Shown piece after piece: positions 10,056-18,212 of a stretch of DNA of 61,455 nt (positions are counted from its first letter, which is position 1; each line of letters begins with the position of its first letter). A model generated the notes under the pieces. That model saw only the letters and a program-made list of their open reading frames with translations. It made no database searches and was not told the DNA's origin. The stretch is from RPQJ01 sp963748985 (GTDB lineage: Bacteria; Pseudomonadota; Gammaproteobacteria; Steroidobacterales; Steroidobacteraceae), in NCBI GenBank assembly GCA_963748985.1, contig CAVVKQ010000006.1, positions 1 to 61,455 on the forward strand, written 5' to 3'. Position numbers and translations under genes: made by a program.

Positions 10056-10328
10056 TTTTGACTCCCTCGCTCGACGTTTTGCCGAGCAAAAAAACTTGGG
10101 GCGTTACGTCCCAACCCTAGAAATTTACGCGGGTCATGGTAGGGCTCTCGTTGCAACGCAAGAATCTCGGATTACCGAGATTTTGCTGCGAGTTAGGGAA
10201 CTTTTCGGACCCACGTAGCTCGCTTGGAGCGAGAGTGAGAACAGTGCGCAATGTCGCGCGAGACATTGGCACCCCGCGTCGAAGCGTCCCCTTCGGGTTC
10301 CACGCCAGCGTCACCTGGTTCATCACCG
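10056..10328 (-). promoter_or_regulatory. 5' region of copy A with inverted repeat
   Basis: This 273-nt gap holds no gene. It includes a perfect dyad AATCTCGG-ATTA-CCGAGATT (10163-10182) and, nearer the gene, a TTGGG...CCCAA hairpin (about 10095-10113). The dyad region is repeated upstream of copy B, with different arms that still pair. It is probably an operator or a 5'-UTR stem-loop; which of these cannot be told from sequence. Confidence 0.55.
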
Positions 10329-10332
10329 CGCC

Positions 10333-10361
10333 AAAAAAAAGGTGGGCCGACTGGCCCACCT
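10333..10361 (-). terminator. Terminator of decaheme gene copy B
   Basis: Same nine-bp stem plus eight T (minus strand) as after copy A, with the companion ten-bp hairpin at 10389-10412. It separates copy B from copy A, so the copies are probably transcribed from separate promoters. Confidence 0.88.
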
Positions 10362-10451
10362 CGCAAGAGTCGTCTTGCTCCGGGGATCGGGGTGGGCCCG
10401 AAGGCCCACCCCGCTCGCCTGGAGGTCAGTCGAACATCAGCTCATTGCGTA

Positions 10452-11192
10452 TCAATGATGGTCTGACGTCCATTCTCGAAGGTCTGCGGCGTCCAGCCGT
10501 TCTGGTACGCATGACCCCGCGCGTCGGTCGTCTGGTGGCAGCTCGTGCAGGCGGCCGCCGAGGCGCCCTGCAACGTATCGTCGAGCTGGTTCTTCCACAC
10601 ATGGTGGTACCCGCGTCGACCGGCCCGCGTCGAGCGTGGTGGCCACGGCCTTGCCCTGGTCGGGGATCAGGTCGAAGCCGTCCACGTGGCACGCCGCGCA
10701 GTCGTTCGACAACCGCGGATAGGTCGGGTGGTACAGGTTGTGTGGCTGCGTCGCCTGCGGCACCGCAGGATCACCACCGAAGACCAGTGTCGGCGTACTG
10801 TCGGCCGGCCAGTTCGGGAGGGTTGTCCCTTCAGCCGTCCAGGCATAGATGCCGCGGGTTCGATAGACCACGTACGGGGCCAGGCCCGCGCCAGCCGAGT
10901 GGATGGCGTGCAGCATGGTCTTCAACTCGTACGTCTGGCCAACCTTGCCGTCATACGCTTCGGTCGCATCGACGCCCATCAGCGTGCGGTTGTTCTGCTC
11001 GCTCGAGGCCGAGTTGTGGCAGATGACGCACATGTTGACGTTATCAACGCGGGTGTTGCCGTGCTGATAGAGCGAACCCACATGGCACTTCAGGCACGCG
11101 CCGGTGTCGGCGATCTCGCGGCGCGTTGCGGCCGGCTCGGCTCCGGTGCCCACGACGAATTCGCGGGTCGGCGTCGGGACGCGGACGTACAT
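10452..11192 (-). CDS. OmcA/MtrC-family decaheme cytochrome copy B, C-terminal part, last heme site lost by frameshift
   Basis: 246 aa in the frame starting at ATG 11192. It matches the C-terminal part of copy A through CLKCH, CVICH and CAACH. A net 16-base insertion near 10601-10625 then shifts the frame, so the DNA for the tenth site (CTSCH in copy A) is present but unread, and the protein ends in about 60 unrelated residues. Like its counterpart it lacks a signal peptide and depends on the upstream part, which is in another frame. The insertion contains a short duplicated segment, which could be a true small duplication or a misassembly between the two copies. Confidence 0.72.
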   Translation of the reverse strand: MYVRVPTPTREFVVGTGAEPAATRREIADTGACLKCHVGSLYQHGNTRVDNVNMCVICHNSASSEQNNRTLMGVDATEAYDGKVGQTYELKTMLHAIHSAGAGLAPYVVYRTRGIYAWTAEGTTLPNWPADSTPTLVFGGDPAVPQATQPHNLYHPTYPRLSNDCAACHVDGFDLIPDQGKAVATTLDAGRSTRVPPCVEEPARRYVAGRLGGRLHELPPDDRRAGSCVPERLDAADLREWTSDHH

Positions 11193-12811
11193 CGCAGGGA
11201 ACGTGTATTCCGGATGTCAAAGCCCGCCGGCAGCGGCAGCTGCGGCTTGCCTTGCAGGGCCACGATGCCCCGCGTACCGGCCGGGATGGCGGCGTCCACC
11301 GGGATGGTCGTGGTCGCCACGTTGGCGGCGCAGACCGTGTTGGTGGTCGTCACGTTCACGGCAGTGGCCTGGCCCGGCGCGTTGGCCTGACCGAGGACGA
11401 AGTCGTCGCCCTGGGCGTAGCTGCGCAACATGCTCAGGGCCCCGTCCTCCTGCGCAACGTTAAAGAACCCGGGGGCAGTCGCGGTAATCGTGCTGTTGCA
11501 CGGATCCACTGCGGCGCCGTCATAGGTCGCCGTCCAGGCGATCGCCAGGTTCGTGCCATCGTCGACGATGCTGGTGATCTGCCAGGTAAACTTCTGGCCT
11601 TCGGTCACGGACAGGTCGACGCCGTCCCAGATGATGCCGACGCGTTCGGTCTCGATTCCGTTGTGGAAGTCCGTGACGACGACCTTGCCGGATGCAACGC
11701 CGGAGGCGTTGTGGCAGACCGTGCAGTCCTCGGTCGGGGCGAACGCTTCGTGGAAGGTCAGGCCGGAGGCCGTGAAGTCCCAGCTATCCATCGACTCATG
11801 ACAGCTGTAGCAGCCCGGGCCGGTGACAGGCATCGAGTTCGCTGCGGTCAGCGCCTCTGGACTGTCGTGGCAGACGCTGCAGTTCGGCATGTAGGTCGGG
11901 TAGGTGACCGAGAACTGATCATTTGCAGTCGCGGCGTCGCCATCCAGGTCGAAATGGCCGCTCGGCATGTTGTGCGAGTTGTGAATGCCGTGAGCCAGGG
12001 TGACCAATGCGAAATCCGGGGGATTTACCGCACTGTGGCAGGCCACACAGGCTTCCACGTTGAACGGATTGTAGTGGTGACTGGACTCGCCACCCGCGAA
12101 AGTGCTGTGGCAGTTCTGGCACGACTGGTTGCTGGCCAGAGAAGGACGCACGTATGCCACGTCATCGGCATAGACGCTGGCCCGACGCCTCGGGGTAACG
12201 CCCGTTGCCGTCTCCAGCCTGAAATAAACCCTGGAATCGGTGCCGACAAAGCTTGCAGCGCCAGGGATGCGCAGCGTGTAAAGACCACCCGCAACGCTGT
12301 CGAGAACGCCAAGTTCGATGCTGTACGTAGGATCGGTCGTACTGTTCTGCCACCGCGTGTAGACAGTGCTCGGCGCGGCACCTACGCCCTGGAGAATGAC
12401 CGCGCGATTGACGGTCGTGAAACCATCGAAACTCGCGCCATTGAGCGTGATATTGAAGGTGACGACAAGGTCTGCCCCGTCCACGACGGGTGCAGTCGCT
12501 GTGAAGGAGACCTCCCGGTCGATGGCATGCGATTCATCGACCGCGGCCAACGAGCCGACATCGTGACAGACGCCACACGACTCTCGCGGCTCGATCTTGG
12601 CAACTCCCGCGGGACCCGTTGCGCCCGTGGCACCCGTGGCGCCCGTGGCACCCGTGGCACCCGCGGCGCCGTCCGCGCCCGCAGGACCGGCTGGGCCAGC
12701 TGCCCCGTTATTGCCATCGTCGCCGGAACAACCGGCCATACCGGCGCCTAACGCCAGGAGCGCGATGAGTGGCACGAATCCTCGTGCGCCTCGAAGCCTT
12801 GCAAGTCTCAT
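11090..12811 (-). CDS. OmcA/MtrC-family decaheme cytochrome copy B, N-terminal part (hemes 1-6)
   Basis: Start at ATG 12811 with GGGAG six nt upstream. The lipoprotein signal ends MAGC. A collagen-like linker of GAAGPAGPAG and repeated GAT triplets follows, then VAKIEPRESCGVCH. Six CXXCH are in frame: CGVCH, CQNCH, CVACH, CSVCH, CYSCH, CTVCH. The second beta domain reads through IVALQGKPQLPLPAGFDI. The correct continuation (MYVRVPTP, hemes 7-10) lies in another frame, so the last 35 or so residues before the stop at 11090 are out of frame. Residues between hemes 1 and 4 differ strongly from copy A while the rest is almost identical. Expected role: surface decaheme terminal reductase. Confidence 0.78.
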   Translation of the reverse strand: MRLARLRGARGFVPLIALLALGAGMAGCSGDDGNNGAAGPAGPAGADGAAGATGATGATGATGATGPAGVAKIEPRESCGVCHDVGSLAAVDESHAIDREVSFTATAPVVDGADLVVTFNITLNGASFDGFTTVNRAVILQGVGAAPSTVYTRWQNSTTDPTYSIELGVLDSVAGGLYTLRIPGAASFVGTDSRVYFRLETATGVTPRRRASVYADDVAYVRPSLASNQSCQNCHSTFAGGESSHHYNPFNVEACVACHSAVNPPDFALVTLAHGIHNSHNMPSGHFDLDGDAATANDQFSVTYPTYMPNCSVCHDSPEALTAANSMPVTGPGCYSCHESMDSWDFTASGLTFHEAFAPTEDCTVCHNASGVASGKVVVTDFHNGIETERVGIIWDGVDLSVTEGQKFTWQITSIVDDGTNLAIAWTATYDGAAVDPCNSTITATAPGFFNVAQEDGALSMLRSYAQGDDFVLGQANAPGQATAVNVTTTNTVCAANVATTTIPVDAAIPAGTRGIVALQGKPQLPLPAGFDIRNTRSLRCTSASRRRPANSSWAPEPSRPQRAARSPTPARA

Positions 12812-13193
12812 GTTTGACTCCCTCACTCGGCTTGCGCCGAAACGAAAAAACTGGGCAGTGCGTCCAGTCCGAAATTTGTCGAGAGCCATGGTAGGACTGT
12901 GGGCGTCGGGTAATTACTTCGGATTACCGAAGTTTTGCTGCGAGTTAGGGAACTTTTCGCGCGGATCAGCCGCCATACGCCGCGCTGATGATTCCCGTTC
13001 GCATCCAACGCCAGTGCGATCAGTTCGTGCGATGCGCAGCTATCGTGGGAAGTACCTGCGCACATCGTAGTAATACGCGTGCCCAACCATTTCGTCTATT
13101 GATTACCGCGTAACGCGCCGGCCCTGACTCGTCGTGCGATGCATGGCAAGATTCCACGTCATGGCCATCCCGGCCGATGCAGGATCACGAGGC
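12812..13193 (-). promoter_or_regulatory. 5' region of copy B with inverted repeat; otherwise no gene seen
   Basis: The gap contains a dyad ACTTCGG-ATTA-CCGAAGT (12916-12933), followed by sequence shared with the copy A upstream region (TTTTGCTGCGAGTTAGGGAA). Compared with the copy A dyad the arms differ but still pair, and the ATTA loop is unchanged. No open frame in the gap looks like a real gene. Confidence 0.55.
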
Positions 13194-13556
13194 ATGCCGA
13201 GCAATGACTGGTGGAGTTCGCTGTTTGCCGCGATTGACGGCAAGCGCGCACAGGAATTCGCGGAGTTCCTGACACACGACGGTGAATTCCGCTTCGGCAG
13301 CCAGCCTCCGGTGCATGGCCAGGCGAACGTCGCTGCCTATGTCGCTGCGTTCTTCGGCATGATCGGTGGCAGCCGGCACGAACTGCTGCGGACCTGGGAT
13401 GCCGATGGCTCGACGGTGGGCGAAGGACTCGTCACCTACACCCGGCTCGACGGCTCGCAGGTCACGATTCCGTTCGTCAACGTGTTCTACCTGCGCGACG
13501 ACAAGATCGCCCGCTATCTCATCTACATCGACAACGGGCCACTCTTTGCCGGTTAG
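13194..13556 (+). CDS. NTF2-like / SnoaL-fold protein
   Basis: About 120 aa from ATG 13194; in-frame ATGs upstream would add 20 poorly conserved residues. The pattern (WWSSLFAAIDGKRAQEFAEFLTHDGEFRFG ... FVNVFYLRDDKIARYLIYIDNGPLF, quoted in parts) is typical of the cone-shaped NTF2/SnoaL fold: helix, helix, then curved sheet with the FxDxIxxxxxYxD-like end. Such proteins bind small hydrophobic ligands or act as isomerases or hydrolases; the substrate cannot be inferred. No signal peptide with this start. Its stop overlaps the convergent hypE stop by 4 nt. Confidence 0.68.
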   Translation: MPSNDWWSSLFAAIDGKRAQEFAEFLTHDGEFRFGSQPPVHGQANVAAYVAAFFGMIGGSRHELLRTWDADGSTVGEGLVTYTRLDGSQVTIPFVNVFYLRDDKIARYLIYIDNGPLFAG

Positions 13557-14569
13557 CAGATGCGCGGCAGCGGATCGTCCTCGAGTTCCTCGATCACGCG
13601 CTGGCCGCCAAGCGGCGTGCGCAGGATGACGCGCTGCGGCTGCTCCTGGATGCGACCGACGATGGCCGCATCGAGGCCGGAGGGTAGTGCCCGCACGGCC
13701 GCAAGGGCAGCTGCGGCCTCGTCTGCGGCAACGACGGCGACGACACGACCCTCACAGGCCAGGAAATACGGGTCGTAGCCGAGCATTTCGCACACCGAGC
13801 GCACCGAGTCGCGAACCGGCACCTGCGTTTCGTCGAGATACACGCCGAGTCCCGCAGCCTGCACGATCTCGTGCATCACCGTGGCGATCCCGCCGCGCGT
13901 TGGATCGCGCATGAAGCGCAGCCCCCCGAAGCGGGCAAGTTCAAGCGTGATGGGCAGCACGCTGGCCGCGTCGGACTGCAGGTCGCCTCGCAGGCCGAAC
14001 TGCTCGCGCGCAAGCATGACCGCAATGCCGTGATCACCGACCGGACCACTCACCAGGATGGCGTCGCCCACGCGGATCTCGCGCATGCCGAGCCGCAGGT
14101 TCGGGTTGCGCACGCCGATGCCGCTCGTATTCAGGTAGATGCCGCCGCCTTCGCCGCGACGCACGACCTTGGTGTCGCCGGCCGCCACCACGACGCCGAT
14201 CTCCTTCGCAGCCTGCGCTATCCCCGCGACGACACGTTCGAGCACGGCAAACTCCAGCCCCTCCTCGAGCAGCACGCCGAGGCTCAGGTACTTCGGCACC
14301 GCGCCGGCCACGGCGAGATCGTTGGTCGTGCCGTGGACCGCGAGCGAGCCGATATTGCCGCCCGGAAACTCGATGGGTTGCACGGTGAAACTGTCGGTCG
14401 TGAAGGCGAGCTCGCCGTCTGCAGCGTTCCATGGCAACACGGCCGCGTCGGATTCCGTGTCGAGCAACGGATTGGCGAGGTGGCGCGCAAAGATCTCGTG
14501 GATCAGTTCACGCATGTAGCGCCCGCCGTTGCCGTGCGCCAGGGAAACGTGTGTGTCCTGCATCGTCAT
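13553..14569 (-). CDS. hypE: Hydrogenase maturation carbamoyl dehydratase HypE
   Basis: 338 aa. It shows the AIR-synthase/PurM-type ATP-binding fold (TTDSFTVQPIEFPGG, GTTNDLAVAGAVP, GDTKVV, DPTRGG) and ends in the diagnostic PRIC, whose terminal Cys is carbamoylated by HypF and dehydrated to a thiocyanate that donates the CN ligand of the [NiFe] site. The start ATG 14569 overlaps the stop of the radical SAM gene (ATGA), indicating translational coupling. It is the last gene of the hyp operon. Confidence 0.95.
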   Translation of the reverse strand: MTMQDTHVSLAHGNGGRYMRELIHEIFARHLANPLLDTESDAAVLPWNAADGELAFTTDSFTVQPIEFPGGNIGSLAVHGTTNDLAVAGAVPKYLSLGVLLEEGLEFAVLERVVAGIAQAAKEIGVVVAAGDTKVVRRGEGGGIYLNTSGIGVRNPNLRLGMREIRVGDAILVSGPVGDHGIAVMLAREQFGLRGDLQSDAASVLPITLELARFGGLRFMRDPTRGGIATVMHEIVQAAGLGVYLDETQVPVRDSVRSVCEMLGYDPYFLACEGRVVAVVAADEAAAALAAVRALPSGLDAAIVGRIQEQPQRVILRTPLGGQRVIEELEDDPLPRIC

Positions 14570-15897
14570 CGTCCAACCTCGCGCGCGGGCGTGCGGCCGA
14601 TGGCCGCCAAAGGCACCTTCGCTTCTTCGTTCCAGGTTTCGAGTTCGGCGCGGATGTGCTCACGCATCTGCTCGCGGACCGAGTTCACCGAGTTGAAGAA
14701 CTCGGCCATCATCAGCACCCAGCAGTACATGCCGCGCTGGGTCAGGCGGATTGCGTCGGCGTCGTGGCGCGTCGCGCCGATCGCCCGCATCGCGAGCAGC
14801 TCGGGCGCCATTCGCAGCCAGAACGCCTTGCCGTACCGCCGCTCGATGTAGTCGCGCCGCAGTTCGCCGCCGAAGAGACGCACCAGGTAGTCGTAGCGCA
14901 TCTGCTCCCTGATACCCACCGGCCTGCGCTGCGTGATGCCGCTTTGCCCGCCCTCGATGCGGCGGCAGTAATGATTCAGCGAGAACGTCGTCGAGTAGTA
15001 GGCGCCACCCACGTAGCTGAATGCGCCGCTGCCGACGCCGACGTAATCGTTCTGGTCGATGATGTACTCGTCGAACATGCCCTGGTTGCGCGAGAAGCAC
15101 CACGCGGACGACGCCTGGTACTCGCCGAGCAGCCGCTGCAGGATCCGCTCGTACATCGGGTGACGCAGTTTCGGGTCGCTGAGCCCCATGCTCCTTTCCA
15201 TCTTGTGCCGCGCGGTAGGTGCGGTCATCAGTGGGTAGAAAGAGACCTGGTCGACCCGCAGTGCCTGCAGCACGTCGAGATCGTACTCGAGCATCGCCAG
15301 CGTCTGTCCGGGCAGGTTGAAGATCATGTCGACGTTGAGCGTCGGGAAGATACCCTGCGCGGCCGCGAGACGGCTGCGGATCACCTCGCTGCTGCCGTAC
15401 TTCTCCAGCCGGTCCATGCCGGCGAGCAAGCCGTCGTCGAAACTCTGCACGCCAACGGAAAGTCGCGTGACGCCCGCGTCGCGATAGCGTCGCAGGTCAC
15501 CAGGGACGAGGTGGTTCGGGTTCGTCTCGATCGAAACCGCGCGCACCGGCGACAGCGATCGCACGAGTTCCAGCGTTGCGATCAACTCGTCCGCGTTCAC
15601 CGTCGGTGTTCCGCCCCCGATGTAGACATCGCTGAAGCGAAAGCCCTTCTCGTGATAGAGCCGGATCTCGCGGCGCAGCGCCTCGAAGTAGCGGCCCGTC
15701 TTGGATGGGTTGTAGCGGACGCGATGGAACGAGCAGAACGGGCACAGCACTTCGCAGAAAGGCACGTGCACGTAGAGCTGGCACGGTGCCACGGGCGCAG
15801 CAGGCATCACCTCAGCCGCCTCGTCTTCCGTGAAGCGCATCGCCCGCGAATATTCGTGGCGGAGGACGGCGAGGAACGGTCGTTCAAACCAGGGCAT
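14566..15897 (-). CDS. HemN/HemW-like radical SAM protein inside the hyp operon
   Basis: 443 aa from ATG 15897 (an upstream in-frame ATG at 15945 would overlap hypF). The radical SAM cluster motif CEVLCPFC (CX3CX2C) lies near residue 47, followed by GGGTPTV, SIETNPNH, SVGVQSF and DMIFNLPGQ, all typical of the coproporphyrinogen III oxidase-like family (HemN, HemW, HutW). The C-terminal part diverges from both HemN and HemW and contains no extra Cys cluster. It lies 10 nt after hypF and overlaps hypE by 4 nt, so it is co-expressed with hydrogenase maturation. Possible roles are heme handling (as HemW/HutW relatives) or an unrecognised step in maturation; the sequence does not decide. Confidence 0.82.
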   Translation of the reverse strand: MPWFERPFLAVLRHEYSRAMRFTEDEAAEVMPAAPVAPCQLYVHVPFCEVLCPFCSFHRVRYNPSKTGRYFEALRREIRLYHEKGFRFSDVYIGGGTPTVNADELIATLELVRSLSPVRAVSIETNPNHLVPGDLRRYRDAGVTRLSVGVQSFDDGLLAGMDRLEKYGSSEVIRSRLAAAQGIFPTLNVDMIFNLPGQTLAMLEYDLDVLQALRVDQVSFYPLMTAPTARHKMERSMGLSDPKLRHPMYERILQRLLGEYQASSAWCFSRNQGMFDEYIIDQNDYVGVGSGAFSYVGGAYYSTTFSLNHYCRRIEGGQSGITQRRPVGIREQMRYDYLVRLFGGELRRDYIERRYGKAFWLRMAPELLAMRAIGATRHDADAIRLTQRGMYCWVLMMAEFFNSVNSVREQMREHIRAELETWNEEAKVPLAAIGRTPAREVGR

Positions 15898-15907
15898 GCG
15901 ACTAAGT

Positions 15908-18190
15908 CTAGACTTTTCGGCCGATGAAGTCGGCGACCTGCCCATAGCTCAGGCCACCGTCGTTGCACGGCAGTTGCACGGGCAGCAGGACGTCGAACCC
16001 ACGGACCGACAAACCGGCAAGTGCGGCTTCCGTCAGGCGTCGATTCTGGAACACGCCACCCGTCAGGCCCACGATCGACGAACCGGACCGGGCACGGAGC
16101 TGATCGGCCACCTGCACGATGCCGTCTGCAAGCGACGCGTGCACCGCGCCGGCGCGGTCCGCCCTGTCAGCTGCGGTGGTCGGGGGAGCCTGCAGCAGCC
16201 AATCGACCAGCGGCGCCCAATCGAGTTCGAGTCGTCCCTCCGCAGCCGATCGGAGCTGCAACCGCGGAAACGCGACGGAATCACGCGCGATGGCCTCGAG
16301 CCACATCGGCCCCTGCCCTTCGAAGCTCGTCTCGCCCAGGCCGAGGATGATGGCCGAGGCGGCGTCGAAAAGGCGGCCCGCAGCCGTCGATTGAGGCGAA
16401 TTCACCCGCCGTTCCCAGGCAGTGCGGACGATGGGATCTGCAACGCCGACGGGACAATCACGGCCCAGCTCCCAGCAGACTGCGGCCGCGCTGCGCCACG
16501 GTGCCCGGCCGGCGCGGTCGCCGCCCGGCAGGCGGAATGGTCGCAAGTGCGCCGCACGCTGCCAGTATCCCGGCCTGCCGAGCAAGGTTTCCCCGCCCCA
16601 GAGCGTGCCGTCGTCGCCGAGTCCGACTCCGTCCCAGGCGAATACGATCACAGGGACGTCCGTCCTGCCGTGTTCGGTGACCAGCGCGGACGCGTGCGCA
16701 CGATGGTGCTGCACCATTTCGTGCGCGAGGCCACTCGTGCGTGCCCAGCGCGTCGTCGCGTAGTCGGGGTGCGCGTCGCTCAGGACGACTTCGGCGCGCA
16801 CGTCGTAGAGGCGCTGCAGGTCCGCCGCCACTTGCGCGAACACCTGCTCGCTGCGCAGCGTGCCCATGTCCCCGATGTGCGGTGAGACGACGATGCGCCT
16901 GTCCCAGGCCAACGCCACCGTCGTCTTCAGGTGCCCGCCGACGGCCAGCACGGGCCTGGGCACGGAATGCGGCAGCGTGAGTTCCAGCGGCGCAATGCCG
17001 CGCCCCAGTCGGAGGGGACGCGCACGACCTGCAATGACTCGCACGACGGAGTCGTCGGCAGGCCGTGCGATCAGGCGATCGTGGTGCAGGAAAGCGTCGG
17101 CAACCTCGGCGAGACGCTCCTGTGCTTCCGTCGCGGACGTCAGCACGGGTTCGCCGCTCACGTTGCCGGACGTCGCGACCAAGGGGCCACCGAAATCGTT
17201 CAGCAGCAACTGGTGCAGCGGGCTGTAGGGCAGGAAGACACCGATCTCGGCGAGGCCCGGTGCAATGTTTGGCGCAAGTCCCATCGGCGAACCAACAGAC
17301 AACAGCACGATCGAACGCGCCGGATCGAGCAAGGCGTCACGTGCGGCAGGTTCCGGATTGAACTCGTCGCGGACGTCATCCAGTCCGTCCAGGCCGCGCC
17401 ACGGATACATCACCGCGAGGGGCTTGTGAGGGCGGTGCTTGCGCTCGCGCAATCGCGCCACGGCCGCCTCGCTGCGTGCGTCGCACAGCAGGTGATAGCC
17501 ACCGATGCCCTTGACGGCCAGCACGCGACCGTCACGCAACACCGCCACGGCCGCAGCGAGCGCGCCGTTGTCACCCTCCCCGGTATTCATTGCGCTGGGG
17601 CCTGCGAACTCCAGGTGCGGCCCGCACGCAGGGCAGGCCACGGGTTCCGCATGAAAGCGGCGATCGAGCGGGTCTTCGTATTCCCTGCGGCACGCGTCGC
17701 ACAACGGGAACGCGCGCATCGTCGTGTTGGGGCGGTCATACGGCAGCGCCTCTATCAGCGTGTACCGTGGTCCGCATTGCGTGCAGTTGATGAAGGCGTA
17801 CCGATGACGGCGATCACCCGGTCGTGCCAGCTCGGTGAGGCAATCAGGACAGCAGAAGAAATCCGGCGGCACCGAAATCTGCGGGTGCAGCGCTGCACTG
17901 CTGGAGGCGATGTGAAAGCCGGGTCCGGCGGGAGCATCGACGGCGGTTTGTCCAGCAAGCACGGGGCGCGCGAGTGGCGGCGCTCGCTCGATCACGTCGC
18001 GCGCAAAGCGTTCAATCGATGCGACGGGACCGTGCAGCACGACTTCGACGTCGCCGCGCAGGTTGCGCACCATGCCGTCGAGGCCGAGTTCGTGCGCGAG
18101 CCGGTACACGAACGGACGGAAGCCCACGCCCTGCACGCGGCCCGTCAGCAGCAGCCGTCGCGTGACTACGGCCGGTGCCGGTTGCGCCAT
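15908..18190 (-). CDS. hypF: Carbamoyltransferase HypF
   Basis: 760 aa from ATG 18190; the open frame extends further upstream but that part lies inside hypD. Domains in order: acylphosphatase (RVQGVGFRPFVYRLA), two zinc fingers (CPDC, CTQC, CDAC, CPAC), a YrdC-like domain (VKGIGGYHLLCDA, RKHRPHKPLAVM, ATSGNVSGEP), then a Kae1-like carbamoyltransferase domain (VQHHRAHASA, DGVGLGDDGTLWGGE, GLTGGVFQNRRL). It converts carbamoyl phosphate and ATP to carbamoyl-adenylate and transfers the group to the HypE C-terminal Cys. It follows hypD by 22 nt. Confidence 0.96.
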   Translation of the reverse strand: MAQPAPAVVTRRLLLTGRVQGVGFRPFVYRLAHELGLDGMVRNLRGDVEVVLHGPVASIERFARDVIERAPPLARPVLAGQTAVDAPAGPGFHIASSSAALHPQISVPPDFFCCPDCLTELARPGDRRHRYAFINCTQCGPRYTLIEALPYDRPNTTMRAFPLCDACRREYEDPLDRRFHAEPVACPACGPHLEFAGPSAMNTGEGDNGALAAAVAVLRDGRVLAVKGIGGYHLLCDARSEAAVARLRERKHRPHKPLAVMYPWRGLDGLDDVRDEFNPEPAARDALLDPARSIVLLSVGSPMGLAPNIAPGLAEIGVFLPYSPLHQLLLNDFGGPLVATSGNVSGEPVLTSATEAQERLAEVADAFLHHDRLIARPADDSVVRVIAGRARPLRLGRGIAPLELTLPHSVPRPVLAVGGHLKTTVALAWDRRIVVSPHIGDMGTLRSEQVFAQVAADLQRLYDVRAEVVLSDAHPDYATTRWARTSGLAHEMVQHHRAHASALVTEHGRTDVPVIVFAWDGVGLGDDGTLWGGETLLGRPGYWQRAAHLRPFRLPGGDRAGRAPWRSAAAVCWELGRDCPVGVADPIVRTAWERRVNSPQSTAAGRLFDAASAIILGLGETSFEGQGPMWLEAIARDSVAFPRLQLRSAAEGRLELDWAPLVDWLLQAPPTTAADRADRAGAVHASLADGIVQVADQLRARSGSSIVGLTGGVFQNRRLTEAALAGLSVRGFDVLLPVQLPCNDGGLSYGQVADFIGRKV

Positions 18191-18212
18191 CCTGCCCTGC
18201 TGCCGTGCGCCG

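Larger units (their letters stand above)
10329..11914. repeat. Tandem duplication, conserved part of copy B
   Basis: Near-identical to 7591-9160. The main length difference is a net 16-base insertion around 10601-10625 in this copy, where a short CCCGCGTCGA segment appears twice. That insertion shifts the frame just before the last heme motif. Confidence 0.93.

Noticed and set aside
12597..13070. Plus-strand frame overlapping the copy B 5' region
   Set aside because: It starts inside the collagen-like repeat of the opposite strand and shows no conserved features.
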